Shown: piece after piece, positions 26,483 through 35,538 of the stretch
Layout of the letters: every line of letters begins with the position of its first letter
Numbering within the stretch: position 1 is the first letter of the stretch
DNA from: Marinifilaceae bacterium
GTDB lineage: Bacteria; Bacteroidota; Bacteroidia; Bacteroidales; Marinifilaceae
Length of the DNA stretch: 64,000 nucleotides
Assembly: GCA_025210485.1 (NCBI GenBank)
Contig: JAOARN010000046.1
Coordinates: 1-64,000, forward strand
Reading direction: 5' to 3'
Notes under the pieces: generated by a model
Databases searched by the model: none
What the model was told of the DNA's origin: nothing
Seen by the model: the letters and a program-made list of their open reading frames with translations, nothing else
Program-made: the position numbers and the translations under genes

Positions 26483-29059
26483 ATGATACTTAAGTTAAGG
26501 ACAGGCATTCTTCTAATGCTTATTTTTATGGTCAGTAGCGTTAATTCTCAAAATTTATTTGAAAAAACAATTGCTACAACAAATCAATCCTACACTTTTG
26601 CAAGTGCAGTGAAGTTAATAGAGAATAATACAGGATTAAAGTGTAATTATCCATATTCTTATAAAAATGAACATAAAAAAATTTTCCTCGGAAAGCAATC
26701 GTATAGACTAGATGTTTTGTTAGATAAAATAGCACTGCAGCTTGATATAGACTATGAATTGGATCAAAATAATTTATCTTTTGTCACAGATGCAAAAAAT
26801 AAATATACAATTAGTGGATATATTCGTGATAATACAAATGGAGAAGATTTAATCGGAGCAACTTGTTATGTTAAGGGACTAAAGATTGGTACTGCAAGTA
26901 ATACTTATGGTTTTTATTCGATTACATTGCCTAAAGGACAACATGAATTAATTTTTTCATTTATTGGAAACCAGGCTGTCAGTAAAAAGATAGATTTACA
27001 AAAAGATATAGTTTTGAACGTAAATTTAGAGCCAGAGGCTGAGCAGATTACCGAAGTAGTTGTTACAGGAAAAAGCTCTAATCAGAATGTAGAAAAAGCA
27101 GAAATGAGTGTAGTGAATTTGCCAACTAGTATTATTAAGAAACTACCTGCACTTATGGGAGAAGCTGATTTGATAAAGACTGTTCAGATGCTTCCCGGTG
27201 TAAAACCAGCTTCGGAAGGTTCTTCAGGATTTAGTGTTAGAGGTGGTAACCCTGATCAAAATTTATTATTACTTGATGAGGCTCCAGTATATAATGCATC
27301 CCACTTATTAGGTTTTTTCTCAGTGTTTAATAATGATGCAATTTCTGATCTTAAACTATATAAAGGTGATATACCTGCAAATTTCGGTGGACGTTTATCA
27401 TCGATATTAGATATTAAAATGAAGAATGGAAATGCAAAGAAATTTAGCATGCAAGGAGGTTTAGGAACCATCTCATCCAGACTTACTTTAGAAGGCCCAA
27501 TAGGAGAAAAAACAAGTTTTATAGTTTCCGGAAGAAGGAGTTATATGGATTTGTTTCTTAGAATGTCATCGAATGAGGATGTAAAAGATAATATAGTTTA
27601 CTTTTATGATTTAAATGCAAAAATAACTCACAGATTCAACGATAGAAATAGATTGTTTGTTTCATCTTATCTTGGGAGAGATGTTTTTAAATCAAAAGAT
27701 ATGGGTTTTGATTTCGGGAATCAAACCTTTAGTTTGAGATGGAACCATCTATTTAACAATAAGCTTTTTTGTAATACAACGGCTTTATTTAGTACTTATA
27801 ATTATGAACTAAACAGTGATGATGCTAGTACCGGATTTGTATGGGATTCTAAAATGCAAGACAAATCATTGAAATTAGATTTTACATATTTTTTAAACAC
27901 TAATAATACTGTTAAATTTGGAGCTTCTACTATTTATCATAGTTTCGATCCTGGGAACGCAAGAGCAAAAGGAGCAAAATCTTTTATATCTGAATATAAG
28001 GTTCCTGGCTCAAATGCATTAGAAAATGCTGCTTATATAACAAATGAACAAAAGATAGGTTCGCGATTAACATTAAAATATGGAATTAGATTTTCTAATT
28101 TTAATCATATGGGAAGTACTACTGTTTATCACTTCGATGAAAAGTATAATCTTGTTGATTCTTCTAAGTACAAGAAAGGTGAAGTGATTAAAACCTATAG
28201 TGACTGGGAGCCAAGACTAGGTCTGAAGTTTACTATAAATGAAAAGTCTTCAGCTAAGTTGAGTTACTCAAAAACAACTCAATATATGCAATTGTCTCAG
28301 AATTCAACAGGTGGAATGCCATTAGATGTTTGGTTTCCAGCTTCAAAAAATATAAAACCACAATATGCAAATCAATATGCTTTAGGGTATTTTAGGAATG
28401 TTTTTGATAATAAACTAGAATTATCTTTTGAAACATATTATAAGAAAATGAAAAATACTATAGATTTTAAAGATTTTGCCTCCTTATTGTTAAATAAGCA
28501 AATTGAGGGAGAGGTAAGAGTTGGTGAATCGGAAGCTTACGGTTTTGAATTTATGGCTAATTTAAACCTGAAAAAACTACAAGGATGGATTGGATATACA
28601 TACAGTGATGCCAGCAGAACTATTGCCGATATTAATAATGGGAAGAAGTATAATTCTCCTTATGATATTACACATAATGTTAAAGCAACTTTATCTTATG
28701 ATATTAATGAGCTTGTTAATCTTTCTGCCAATTTCACATACTCTACTGGCGCTCCAGCAACATATCCTGTTGCAAGAGGAATATATCATGGAGAGAATAT
28801 AAAAGTTTATAGTGATAGAAATTCCTATAGAATGGAGGATAATCATAGACTTGATCTTGGATTAACTATTAAGAGTAAGAAAAACAAAACTAGAAGATAT
28901 AAAACGGAATGGAATTTCTCTGTTTACAATATATATGGTCGAAAAAATCCTTGGGCTATTAGTTTTAAAGAAGAGGATGATAATCCAAATGTTATTTATG
29001 CTGAAAAGACCTATCTTTTTACTTTTGTTCCTTCTATTACGTTTAATTTTAAATATTAA
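26483..29059 (+). CDS. TonB-dependent outer-membrane receptor with STN and carboxypeptidase-like domains
   Basis: An 858-residue outer-membrane importer. Order: signal peptide (1-22), an STN/secretin-like domain (about 35-105), a carboxypeptidase-D regulatory-like beta domain (about 111-190; ISGYIRDNTNGEDLIGATCY), a plug (about 205-310, with FSVRGGNPDQNLLLLDEAPV), and a 22-strand-type barrel ending in the aromatic strand SITFNFKY. STN domains usually receive signals for an anti-sigma partner, but no FecR gene is adjacent. The DUF4249 lipoprotein follows after 19 bp, a common pairing. The substrate is unknown; iron-type or peptide-derived ligands are possible. Confidence 0.9.
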   Translation: MILKLRTGILLMLIFMVSSVNSQNLFEKTIATTNQSYTFASAVKLIENNTGLKCNYPYSYKNEHKKIFLGKQSYRLDVLLDKIALQLDIDYELDQNNLSFVTDAKNKYTISGYIRDNTNGEDLIGATCYVKGLKIGTASNTYGFYSITLPKGQHELIFSFIGNQAVSKKIDLQKDIVLNVNLEPEAEQITEVVVTGKSSNQNVEKAEMSVVNLPTSIIKKLPALMGEADLIKTVQMLPGVKPASEGSSGFSVRGGNPDQNLLLLDEAPVYNASHLLGFFSVFNNDAISDLKLYKGDIPANFGGRLSSILDIKMKNGNAKKFSMQGGLGTISSRLTLEGPIGEKTSFIVSGRRSYMDLFLRMSSNEDVKDNIVYFYDLNAKITHRFNDRNRLFVSSYLGRDVFKSKDMGFDFGNQTFSLRWNHLFNNKLFCNTTALFSTYNYELNSDDASTGFVWDSKMQDKSLKLDFTYFLNTNNTVKFGASTIYHSFDPGNARAKGAKSFISEYKVPGSNALENAAYITNEQKIGSRLTLKYGIRFSNFNHMGSTTVYHFDEKYNLVDSSKYKKGEVIKTYSDWEPRLGLKFTINEKSSAKLSYSKTTQYMQLSQNSTGGMPLDVWFPASKNIKPQYANQYALGYFRNVFDNKLELSFETYYKKMKNTIDFKDFASLLLNKQIEGEVRVGESEAYGFEFMANLNLKKLQGWIGYTYSDASRTIADINNGKKYNSPYDITHNVKATLSYDINELVNLSANFTYSTGAPATYPVARGIYHGENIKVYSDRNSYRMEDNHRLDLGLTIKSKKNKTRRYKTEWNFSVYNIYGRKNPWAISFKEEDDNPNVIYAEKTYLFTFVPSITFNFKY

Positions 29060-29078
29060 TGATTAATCATAAGAAAAA

Positions 29079-29942
29079 ATGAAGAATATATATATATACC
29101 TAATCATTCTAATTGTATCTATTTCATGTACAGAAAGGATAGATGTTGATGTAAAGAATATTGACCCTAAAATGGTCGTTGATGCTGTTGTTGATACTGA
29201 TATGAAAAATCATTTTGTTAAACTCTCACTTACAACTGATATTTATAATTCAGTTGAACCTAGAAATCTTTCAAATGCAGAAGTGAAGGTTTTTGCTAAT
29301 GAGAAAGAGTATATTTATGAAGAAAAAAATGAGGGGGAGTATTATAGTAAGGAGCAGTTTGAAGGTATTCCTGGTGTGAAATATAAACTTGTTATTTCAA
29401 ATATTGATATCAATAAGGATGGTGAAATGGAAGAGTACACCGCTGAAGCAACAATGAACCCAGCTCACGAGCTTGAGAAAATATGGGTGGGTGAAGATCC
29501 TGATTACGAAATTTACGATGATGATGAAGAAGATGATCCTCTTTTGGTTTTGAAATTAACAGCTAGAGATAATTCAAAAAGAAAAGATTACTATATGTTT
29601 GCAGCATTTCTTAATGATAAATTAGTTCATAGTAAGTTAACAGATGTTTTTGTTATTAAGGATGATTATTTCAATGGTAAATTAATAGATGATGTAAGTA
29701 TTTTACATTTTAATCAGGCAAAAGAAGAAGAAATTATAAGGCAGTCAGATAAAATTATTCTTGAAACATATTCTATTACTGAAGGTTATTATGATTTTGT
29801 GAGTCAATTTCAAGAAATTGCAAATGGATATAATCCTATGGTAGACGGGCAACCTGCTAATATCAAAACCAATATATCAAATGGAGCTATTGGATATTTT
29901 GCAGTTTATTCAATAACAAGAACTGATTTGATTTATAAATAG
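29079..29942 (+). CDS. DUF4249 lipoprotein, partner of the TonB receptor
   Basis: A 287-residue lipoprotein: signal with lipobox ending at C17 (VSISCTERID). The family segment follows (KMVVDAVVDTDMKNHFVKLS, NAEVKVFANEKEY, YYSKEQFEGIPGVKYKLVI), and an acidic loop (YDDDEEDD) sits near residues 147-154. DUF4249 genes commonly sit after TonB receptors that carry a carboxypeptidase-like domain and are thought to form the surface part of the transporter, by analogy with SusD. It is co-transcribed with the receptor and ends with a strong terminator. Confidence 0.85.
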   Translation: MKNIYIYLIILIVSISCTERIDVDVKNIDPKMVVDAVVDTDMKNHFVKLSLTTDIYNSVEPRNLSNAEVKVFANEKEYIYEEKNEGEYYSKEQFEGIPGVKYKLVISNIDINKDGEMEEYTAEATMNPAHELEKIWVGEDPDYEIYDDDEEDDPLLVLKLTARDNSKRKDYYMFAAFLNDKLVHSKLTDVFVIKDDYFNGKLIDDVSILHFNQAKEEEIIRQSDKIILETYSITEGYYDFVSQFQEIANGYNPMVDGQPANIKTNISNGAIGYFAVYSITRTDLIYK

Positions 29943-29966
29943 TTTGGTCTTAACAATATGTAATAT

Positions 29967-29999
29967 AGCATGCAATTAATATTTTGCATGCTTTTTTTA
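29967..29999 (+). terminator. Rho-independent terminator of the TonB/DUF4249 operon
   Basis: 9-bp stem AGCATGCAA/TTGCATGCT (29967-29975 with 29984-29992), 8-nt loop, then a run of T. Confidence 0.88.
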
Positions 30000-30086
30000 T
30001 GTAAATAAAAAAGTTTTTATTTATATATACTAAAATTAATCTGTCAATTATACTTACTTTAGGAATATAAAATAATTTAAATCAAT

Positions 30087-30764
30087 ATGAATATAGATGT
30101 ATTAGCTTCCGAGCTTGTTGAATCTCCAGTTTTTAGAGGTTTGAGCAAAAGTGAAATTATTGCAGTGTTAGAAAAATATCCTTATAAAATTAAATCTTAT
30201 AAGAAGTCTGATTTTATTGCTTTTAGGGAAGATAAGTGTAATAGCTTGATTATAATACTAGAAGGAAATGTGAAAGGAGAAATGATGGATCCATCAGGTA
30301 AATTGATAAAAATTGAAGATATATATGCTCCTTTCCCAATTGCATCTGCCTTTATTTTTGGCAAAAACAAATTTCCCGTCGATGTTATTGCGAATACTGA
30401 TGTGAAAACATTTAGTATAACAAAAGAGGTATTGGTGGAGATATTTCAGGAAAATAAGGTGCTACTAGTTAATTATCTTAATCAAATTTCGAATAGAAGT
30501 CAATTCCTTGCTCAAAAACTTATGTTTCTTACATTTAACAATCTAAAAACTAAGATTGCTAACTATATTTTGCAGCAACCAGTTAGTGAAACAAATATTG
30601 TTGAATTAAATAAAACTCAAGAGGAAATGGCTCAGTTATTTGGAGTTACTAGACCTTCATTCGCCAGAAGCCTTAAGGAGTTGGAGTCTGATGGAGCAAT
30701 AAAGCTAAAACGCAAGAAAATAGAAATTATAAACAGAGCGAAACTTATAAGTTTAAAAGGATGA
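30087..30764 (+). CDS. Crp/Fnr-family transcriptional regulator
   Basis: A 225-residue DNA-binding regulator: cyclic-nucleotide-binding-type beta-roll (about 15-130; IAFREDKCNSLIIILEGNVK), dimer helix, and a winged helix at 165-222 (EEMAQLFGVTRPSFARSLKE). There is no CxxC-type iron-sulfur cluster motif in the N-terminus, and the arginine and glutamate that contact cAMP are not obvious, so the effector is unknown. It is similar to redox or nitrosative-stress members of the family in Bacteroidota. A second Crp/Fnr gene follows 160 bp later. Confidence 0.87.
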   Translation: MNIDVLASELVESPVFRGLSKSEIIAVLEKYPYKIKSYKKSDFIAFREDKCNSLIIILEGNVKGEMMDPSGKLIKIEDIYAPFPIASAFIFGKNKFPVDVIANTDVKTFSITKEVLVEIFQENKVLLVNYLNQISNRSQFLAQKLMFLTFNNLKTKIANYILQQPVSETNIVELNKTQEEMAQLFGVTRPSFARSLKELESDGAIKLKRKKIEIINRAKLISLKG

Positions 30765-30924
30765 GTATATTTTAGTTGATTTGTTGTTTTTTAGACATTT
30801 GTTTATGAGCTGTTTTAATAAGATAAAAAAATCTTGTCTTAGTTGCTTTTGTAATTTGTAGTTGTAATACCATAGTAAAGAAAGAGTTTTTACATTACTT
30901 TCTAGTTCTATAATATGATAATAA

Positions 30925-31455
30925 ATGAATACACTGATAGAATACATAAAAAAAAATTCGACAAAGAGAATTGAATATAAAAAAACTATATTGTTGAGAG
31001 AGGGGCAAATTGCTGATAAATTTATTTTCATAGAGAAAGGAATTGTTCGTCATTTTTATGTGGATAAGGAGGGAAATGATATTACTAAAAATTTTATAAT
31101 TGCTCCAGCTTATTTCATGTATTCAATATCAAGTTTTATTTCTCAGAAAGCTGGAATTGTTCAATGTGAAAGTCTTAGTCCTGTCTTATTATGGGAGATA
31201 TCTTATGATAAATTTCAAGAAATGTTGGCTGAAAATGAGTTCAATGAATTGTGGCAGAAAGTCCTTGTTGATTTTATTGTTAAAAAGGAAAGAAAAGAAA
31301 TATCTCTGTTACGAGAAAGTGCTAAGGAAAGATATCTTAATTTTATGGATGAATTTCCTGGATTACTAAATAAAATTCCACATTATTATATCGCATCTTA
31401 TTTATGCATAAAACCAGAAACCTTGTCTAGAGTTAGGGCAAAGATTGCAGACTAG
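30925..31455 (+). CDS. Short Crp/Fnr-like regulator
   Basis: A 176-residue member with a complete cNMP-binding-type roll (about 18-110; ILLREGQIADKFIFIEKGIV) and a compact C-terminal helix-turn-helix (YIASYLCIKPETLSRVRAKI), the shape typical of Bacteroidota Crp-like proteins. Its end is 50-90 bp before the DUF169 gene, so it may control the following DUF169-MFS-lipoprotein cluster. The effector is unknown. Confidence 0.82.
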   Translation: MNTLIEYIKKNSTKRIEYKKTILLREGQIADKFIFIEKGIVRHFYVDKEGNDITKNFIIAPAYFMYSISSFISQKAGIVQCESLSPVLLWEISYDKFQEMLAENEFNELWQKVLVDFIVKKERKEISLLRESAKERYLNFMDEFPGLLNKIPHYYIASYLCIKPETLSRVRAKIAD

Positions 31456-31528
31456 ACAGTTTATTGACTTAGGTCAATGAAAAAAAGCTATTAATACAAC
31501 AATTTTGTCGCATATTAATTATAAAAAT

Positions 31529-32353
31529 ATGAGATTATTTATGGATAGTATTATAGTGAAAAAATTAAAACCTAGTCTTAAAACATCTGTAATCTTAAAA
31601 TCAGATGTTAAATCGGAATATGATATTCAGGCTCAAAAAGGAAAATATTTTTGCATAATGTCACTCTTCGCTCAAGTAGTAAAAAAAAGCAAAACTGTTG
31701 TTCTTGACAGAGAAACTTATGGATGTCCTGGAGCTTGTGCAGGTTTAGGTTTTGGTACTGCTTATGATAAAGCATTGGGCGGTTATGAAACTTTTGCATC
31801 TTTTTTTTCAAAGGGAATAGAGAGTGCTCTTAACAAGAAAGAGTATGAAGATATCTCAAGAAAAATGCCTGCGGGTGTTTGTGAGAAACTATTAAAAGGT
31901 GAGCGTTTCCACTCTTCTAAAGAAAAAGCTCTAAAGTGGATTAAACAGGATATTCCGATTTTTAACTTTCCTGAGAAGTATAGAATTATTAAACCTTTAG
32001 AAAAACTAAATGAAGGAGAAATACCTGAATCTGTTATTTTTACAGTCAATGCTCTGGAGTTAACAGCATTGATGACTTTAGTGGGATCTATTACAGAAGG
32101 TGTAAATCAAACAATTACGCCTCAGGGTGCTGCTTGTCAGATGATTGGGAATTTTGTTTTTGAGCAGTCAAAAAAAGAGAACCCCAAAGCAGTATTGGGT
32201 TTAATTGATTTAGCTGCAAGACATACTATTCTTAATCAACTACCAAATGATATTTTCACTTATTCTGTGAGTTGGGATATGTTTCTTGAGATGGAAAATG
32301 AAGCGAAAGTAGGAATCTTTGAATCTCCGCTTTGGACAAATTTTACTAGGTAA
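31529..32353 (+). CDS. DUF169 protein
   Basis: About 275 residues of the uncharacterised DUF169 family (COG2043). The recognisable core is YGCPGACAGLGFG with two cysteines, followed by LGGYETFASFFS and a C-terminal ARHTILNQLPNDIFTYSVSW. The cysteine and glycine-rich segment could bind a metal or cofactor, but no function is established. The ATG at 31529 is chosen over a TTG at 31505; an ATG at 31541 is also possible. The MFS gene begins immediately after its stop, indicating an operon. Confidence 0.75.
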   Translation: MRLFMDSIIVKKLKPSLKTSVILKSDVKSEYDIQAQKGKYFCIMSLFAQVVKKSKTVVLDRETYGCPGACAGLGFGTAYDKALGGYETFASFFSKGIESALNKKEYEDISRKMPAGVCEKLLKGERFHSSKEKALKWIKQDIPIFNFPEKYRIIKPLEKLNEGEIPESVIFTVNALELTALMTLVGSITEGVNQTITPQGAACQMIGNFVFEQSKKENPKAVLGLIDLAARHTILNQLPNDIFTYSVSWDMFLEMENEAKVGIFESPLWTNFTR

Positions 32354-33496
32354 ATGAGAGATAAAATGATTATGTTTTGTCTGTTGGTGTCTAGCACGTT
32401 TACAATGATGTCTGGGGCAATTATTGCTCCTTGTTTACCACAGATTGAAAAAATGTTTTATGAAATAGAATTTATTGCTTTGTTGGTAAAGTTAATTCTC
32501 TCGTTACCAGCTTTGTTAACTGCTATTTTTGCACCTATATTTGGAGTTTTAGCTAATAGACTTGGGAAGAAGAATATACTGCTATCTTCATTATTCCTAT
32601 ATGCACTGAGTGGATCATCAGCTTATTATCTAAATGATATATATTCTATATTAATAGGTCGGGCACTTTTAGGAATATCTGTTGCAGGTTTGATAAGTAT
32701 GTCATCAAGTTTGATAGCTGATTACTATGAAGGCGAAACGAGAAACAAAATACTAGGTCTGCAGGCCGCTTTTATGGGTTTTGGAGGTGTTGTTTTTATC
32801 TCTTTATCAGGGGTTGTTGCAGATTTAAAATGGTCTTATCCTTTTTTGATATATCTACTGTCAATTGTGGTGTTATGTATATCAATACGTAATTTGCATG
32901 AGCCTACCATAGAGGAAGATTGTACTGATAATAAATTAGTTCGTGTGAATAAAAATGACAAACTATTTGATATATATATTCTGATATTTATTGCTATTAT
33001 GTTTTTTTATATGATACCAATCCAGTTACCTTTTATTCTATCTGGAATAGCTGGTGTTTCAAATTCTATGATAGGAATTGCTATTAGTTCAATGAATTTG
33101 TCAGCTGCAGCAATTTCTGTTAGCTATAAAAAAATCACAAGTAGGTATACTGTCAAATCTATTTATCTTATTTTATTATGTTTTATGGCAATAGGATATT
33201 TGGGTATCGGATTTGCAAATCACTATTATGAAATTATAATAAGTTGTATCATATCAGGTTTTGGAATAGGATTGTTAATGCCTTTAGGGAATATTTGGAT
33301 AGTTAGTAGGGTTAATACAGCTAATCGTTCAAAAAGTATAGGATACCTTAATACGGCTATATATTTAGGTCAATTTTTATCTCCAATTATATTGGAGCCG
33401 ATTATCAAAATATTAGATATAAGATTATCTTTCATTATGGTATCAATAATTATGATTCTAATGGTAGCTTTTTTAAAATTGTTTAAATATGTTTAA
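32354..33496 (+). CDS. MFS transporter
   Basis: A 380-residue inner-membrane transporter with about twelve helices. The loop after helix 2 has the major-facilitator motif A in the form FGVLANRLGKKNIL, and the N-terminal helix carries SGAIIAPCLPQIEKMF, resembling drug:H+ antiporters of the Bcr/CflA or DHA1 type. The ATG follows the DUF169 stop with no gap, and the next gene begins 2 bp after this stop, so translation is probably coupled. The substrate is unknown; efflux of a small molecule is the likeliest role. Confidence 0.85.
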   Translation: MRDKMIMFCLLVSSTFTMMSGAIIAPCLPQIEKMFYEIEFIALLVKLILSLPALLTAIFAPIFGVLANRLGKKNILLSSLFLYALSGSSAYYLNDIYSILIGRALLGISVAGLISMSSSLIADYYEGETRNKILGLQAAFMGFGGVVFISLSGVVADLKWSYPFLIYLLSIVVLCISIRNLHEPTIEEDCTDNKLVRVNKNDKLFDIYILIFIAIMFFYMIPIQLPFILSGIAGVSNSMIGIAISSMNLSAAAISVSYKKITSRYTVKSIYLILLCFMAIGYLGIGFANHYYEIIISCIISGFGIGLLMPLGNIWIVSRVNTANRSKSIGYLNTAIYLGQFLSPIILEPIIKILDIRLSFIMVSIIMILMVAFLKLFKYV

Positions 33497-33498
33497 TT

Positions 33499-34677
33499 AT
33501 GAGGAATTTATTTAGTGTTATTTGTTTAGTGTTTTTGTTTTCTTGTCAAAAGGAAATTACATATCCCAATTTTCAAAATGGAGAAGCTCCTAATAGTGCC
33601 GAAGCTATTTTAGCAAAAGATTTTGATATAAAAAGTATTCCAGAAGAATTAAGCGAGAAGTATGATATTGATCTTTCATACTATACAAAGTATACATCGG
33701 TATGGGGGATTCCAATCGTTTCAAGCTCTGAAGTCGATGATATTTACTTGCAAAATACTGCAGAATTAGTAGGGATTATGCTTTCTGATAAATCCTTGAA
33801 TAAGTCAAAATCAAAGCAAATTAGAGATCTTTTGTTTCAAAATATGCTTAGAATAGCAATATTTCCTGAAAATGATAAGGGTACTATACAGCTTCCAGAG
33901 TTTCGAAGTTTTTCAGATGCTGATGCATATGGTGCTACAAAAGAGATACCTGTTATAGGATTTTGTTGTTATAATGTTGCCGAAGTTGCAGAAGGGATTT
34001 TTCAAAATGATAAAGGAAGAATAAAACAAGGTAATTCTTTAGTTCATGAAATAATGCATAGTATTCATAATTTTGCAGCATTGAAATTATTTCCCGATTT
34101 TAATAAGGATTTAAAATATGCATTCTCAGAAGCTCAAGTTTTGCAAATCTGGCCAAAAGAATTTTATATAAATGAAAATTATAAAGAGTATTTGGCTGAA
34201 TCTGCTGAGATTTGGTTTAATTGGCGACCATACAGTTTGGTTTTAGAAAATAAAGAGTTTTTTTTCCCGGAACAACATGATTTGAGAAAGATTGATTTTA
34301 ATATGTATCGTATTTTATCAAGTATGTTTAATCAAAACGAATTGATAATGGATCGGTTAAGCTTTGCGTCTCCAAAAATTGTTTTTAATATTAACTTGCA
34401 TGCTATTTTTGGGTATGAATATGATAAGCTTAGTTTAAGTTTATATGGAGATGGGGAAAAGTTTAGATCGGAGGAGTTTGATTCATCAGCCTATTCTTCA
34501 ATTATGATTATACCTAATCCTGTGGTTTCTTTTTATTCTTATGATAATTACATGTTTAAGGCTATTTTACAAAAAGAAGGGGAGGTAATTAATAAGCAAT
34601 TTGTTTTTAGCCAAAATGAACTACTTAATTATTCGGGATTTCCTTCTGATATAGATCTGTCCAAAGTTTGGAAATAA
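33499..34677 (+). CDS. Lipoprotein with HExxH zinc-peptidase-like site
   Basis: A 392-residue lipoprotein (lipobox FLFSC, C16). A metallopeptidase-like motif H183-E-I-M-H187 lies in SLVHEIMHSIHNFA, and a downstream YLAESAEIWFNW provides glutamates (E234, E237) in the position of a gluzincin third ligand. The overall layout fits secreted zinc peptidases or the substrate-import-associated metallohydrolase lipoproteins of Bacteroidota, but I cannot name the family with certainty. It is coupled to the MFS gene (2-bp gap) and is the last gene of the cluster. Confidence 0.65.
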   Translation: MRNLFSVICLVFLFSCQKEITYPNFQNGEAPNSAEAILAKDFDIKSIPEELSEKYDIDLSYYTKYTSVWGIPIVSSSEVDDIYLQNTAELVGIMLSDKSLNKSKSKQIRDLLFQNMLRIAIFPENDKGTIQLPEFRSFSDADAYGATKEIPVIGFCCYNVAEVAEGIFQNDKGRIKQGNSLVHEIMHSIHNFAALKLFPDFNKDLKYAFSEAQVLQIWPKEFYINENYKEYLAESAEIWFNWRPYSLVLENKEFFFPEQHDLRKIDFNMYRILSSMFNQNELIMDRLSFASPKIVFNINLHAIFGYEYDKLSLSLYGDGEKFRSEEFDSSAYSSIMIIPNPVVSFYSYDNYMFKAILQKEGEVINKQFVFSQNELLNYSGFPSDIDLSKVWK

Positions 34678-34833
34678 TAAAGTAGTGAAATGTATACGGT
34701 GTTGGTTTATTTAATATTTATGAAGCTATTAATAGATAATTGTTTGTTTAAAGTTTTTGTAGACTAATAATTATTATTTAGTAAGCCAAGTCTTCGGTTG
34801 AGTTAAAATTAAATCTTTTTAAATACTAAAAAA

Positions 34834-34865
34834 CTTTTTATTTAGTAAATACTAATATATATTTG
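34834..34865 (+). promoter_or_regulatory. Candidate promoter of the ECF sigma gene
   Basis: TATATTTG at 34858-34865 fits the -7 consensus. A T-rich tract near 34835-34838 stands in for the -33 TTTG. Transcription from here would start just before the ATG at 34887, which favours that start over the TTG at 34863. Confidence 0.45.
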
Positions 34866-34886
34866 AGTTTAAATTACATTAAACTG

Positions 34887-35444
34887 ATGAAATCTAGCTC
34901 AGCCAACCAATATAATAAACTGACAACGAATAGTAAAAGCTCATTTAAATCTATTTTTAATGAGTTTTATAAGCCTTTGTGTCTCTTTGGTTTTAGATTT
35001 TGTTCCTCACATGAGTTTATTGTCGAAGATTGTGTTCAAGAAGTTTTATTCAAATGTTGGAATGAAGGTTGGCACTCTCAAAAAATATCTAATTTAAAAT
35101 CATATTTATATACTGCTGTCAAGAATCGTATTTTTACAGAACTGAGAAGACACAAGCTTGAGGATAATTATTCTTCAAGCCTTGATCCAGAGCAAGAATT
35201 TTCGCAAAGTTTTGAAAATGTTATGATTGAAGAAGAGGTCAAATTGCAGTTGTTGGAAAGTGTTAATCAACTTCCAGATCAGTGTCGTAAAATCTTTAAT
35301 CTTCTCATACAAGGCGCATCGTATAATGATGTGGCGGAAGCTTTGGATATATCCGTAAATACAGTTAAATCCCAGCGGAAGAGAGCTATTGATATATTAA
35401 AAGATAAGATAAATGATGGGGAATTATTATTCCTGTTGATTTAA
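34887..35444 (+). CDS. ECF-type RNA polymerase sigma factor
   Basis: About 185 residues with sigma region 2 (FNEFYKPLCLFGFRF ... IVEDCVQEVLFKCWNE) and region 4 (LPDQCRKIFNLLIQG ... YNDVAEALDISVNTVKSQRK), the two-domain layout of extracytoplasmic-function sigma factors. In Bacteroidota such factors are usually followed by a FecR anti-sigma gene and a TonB receptor. Here neither follows, so it is an orphan whose regulator must be elsewhere. The ATG at 34887 is preferred because the -7 box overlaps the alternative TTG. Confidence 0.87.
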   Translation: MKSSSANQYNKLTTNSKSSFKSIFNEFYKPLCLFGFRFCSSHEFIVEDCVQEVLFKCWNEGWHSQKISNLKSYLYTAVKNRIFTELRRHKLEDNYSSSLDPEQEFSQSFENVMIEEEVKLQLLESVNQLPDQCRKIFNLLIQGASYNDVAEALDISVNTVKSQRKRAIDILKDKINDGELLFLLI

Positions 35445-35495
35445 TAATTGTAAATAGCTGTTTTGTTTTAAAAATGCAATTATGATGTTTATGCT

Positions 35496-35537
35496 CAAAA
35501 GGAATTAAATGTGTTATGTTTAATTTAGTTCCTTTTG
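35496..35537. terminator. Bidirectional terminator
   Basis: 14-bp stem with one G-U pair (35496-35509 with 35524-35537), 14-nt loop, between the sigma factor gene and the convergent hybrid kinase gene. Confidence 0.75.
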
Positions 35538-35538
35538 T

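Noticed and set aside
26483-29059. Complete sigma/anti-sigma signalling system for the STN-type receptor
   Set aside because: No FecR-like gene is adjacent; the only ECF sigma gene is 5.8 kb away and has no anti-sigma gene next to it.
30753-31031. 92-residue minus-strand frame over the start of the second Crp/Fnr gene
   Set aside because: Antisense shadow of a well-supported gene; low-complexity lysine and hydrophobic composition.
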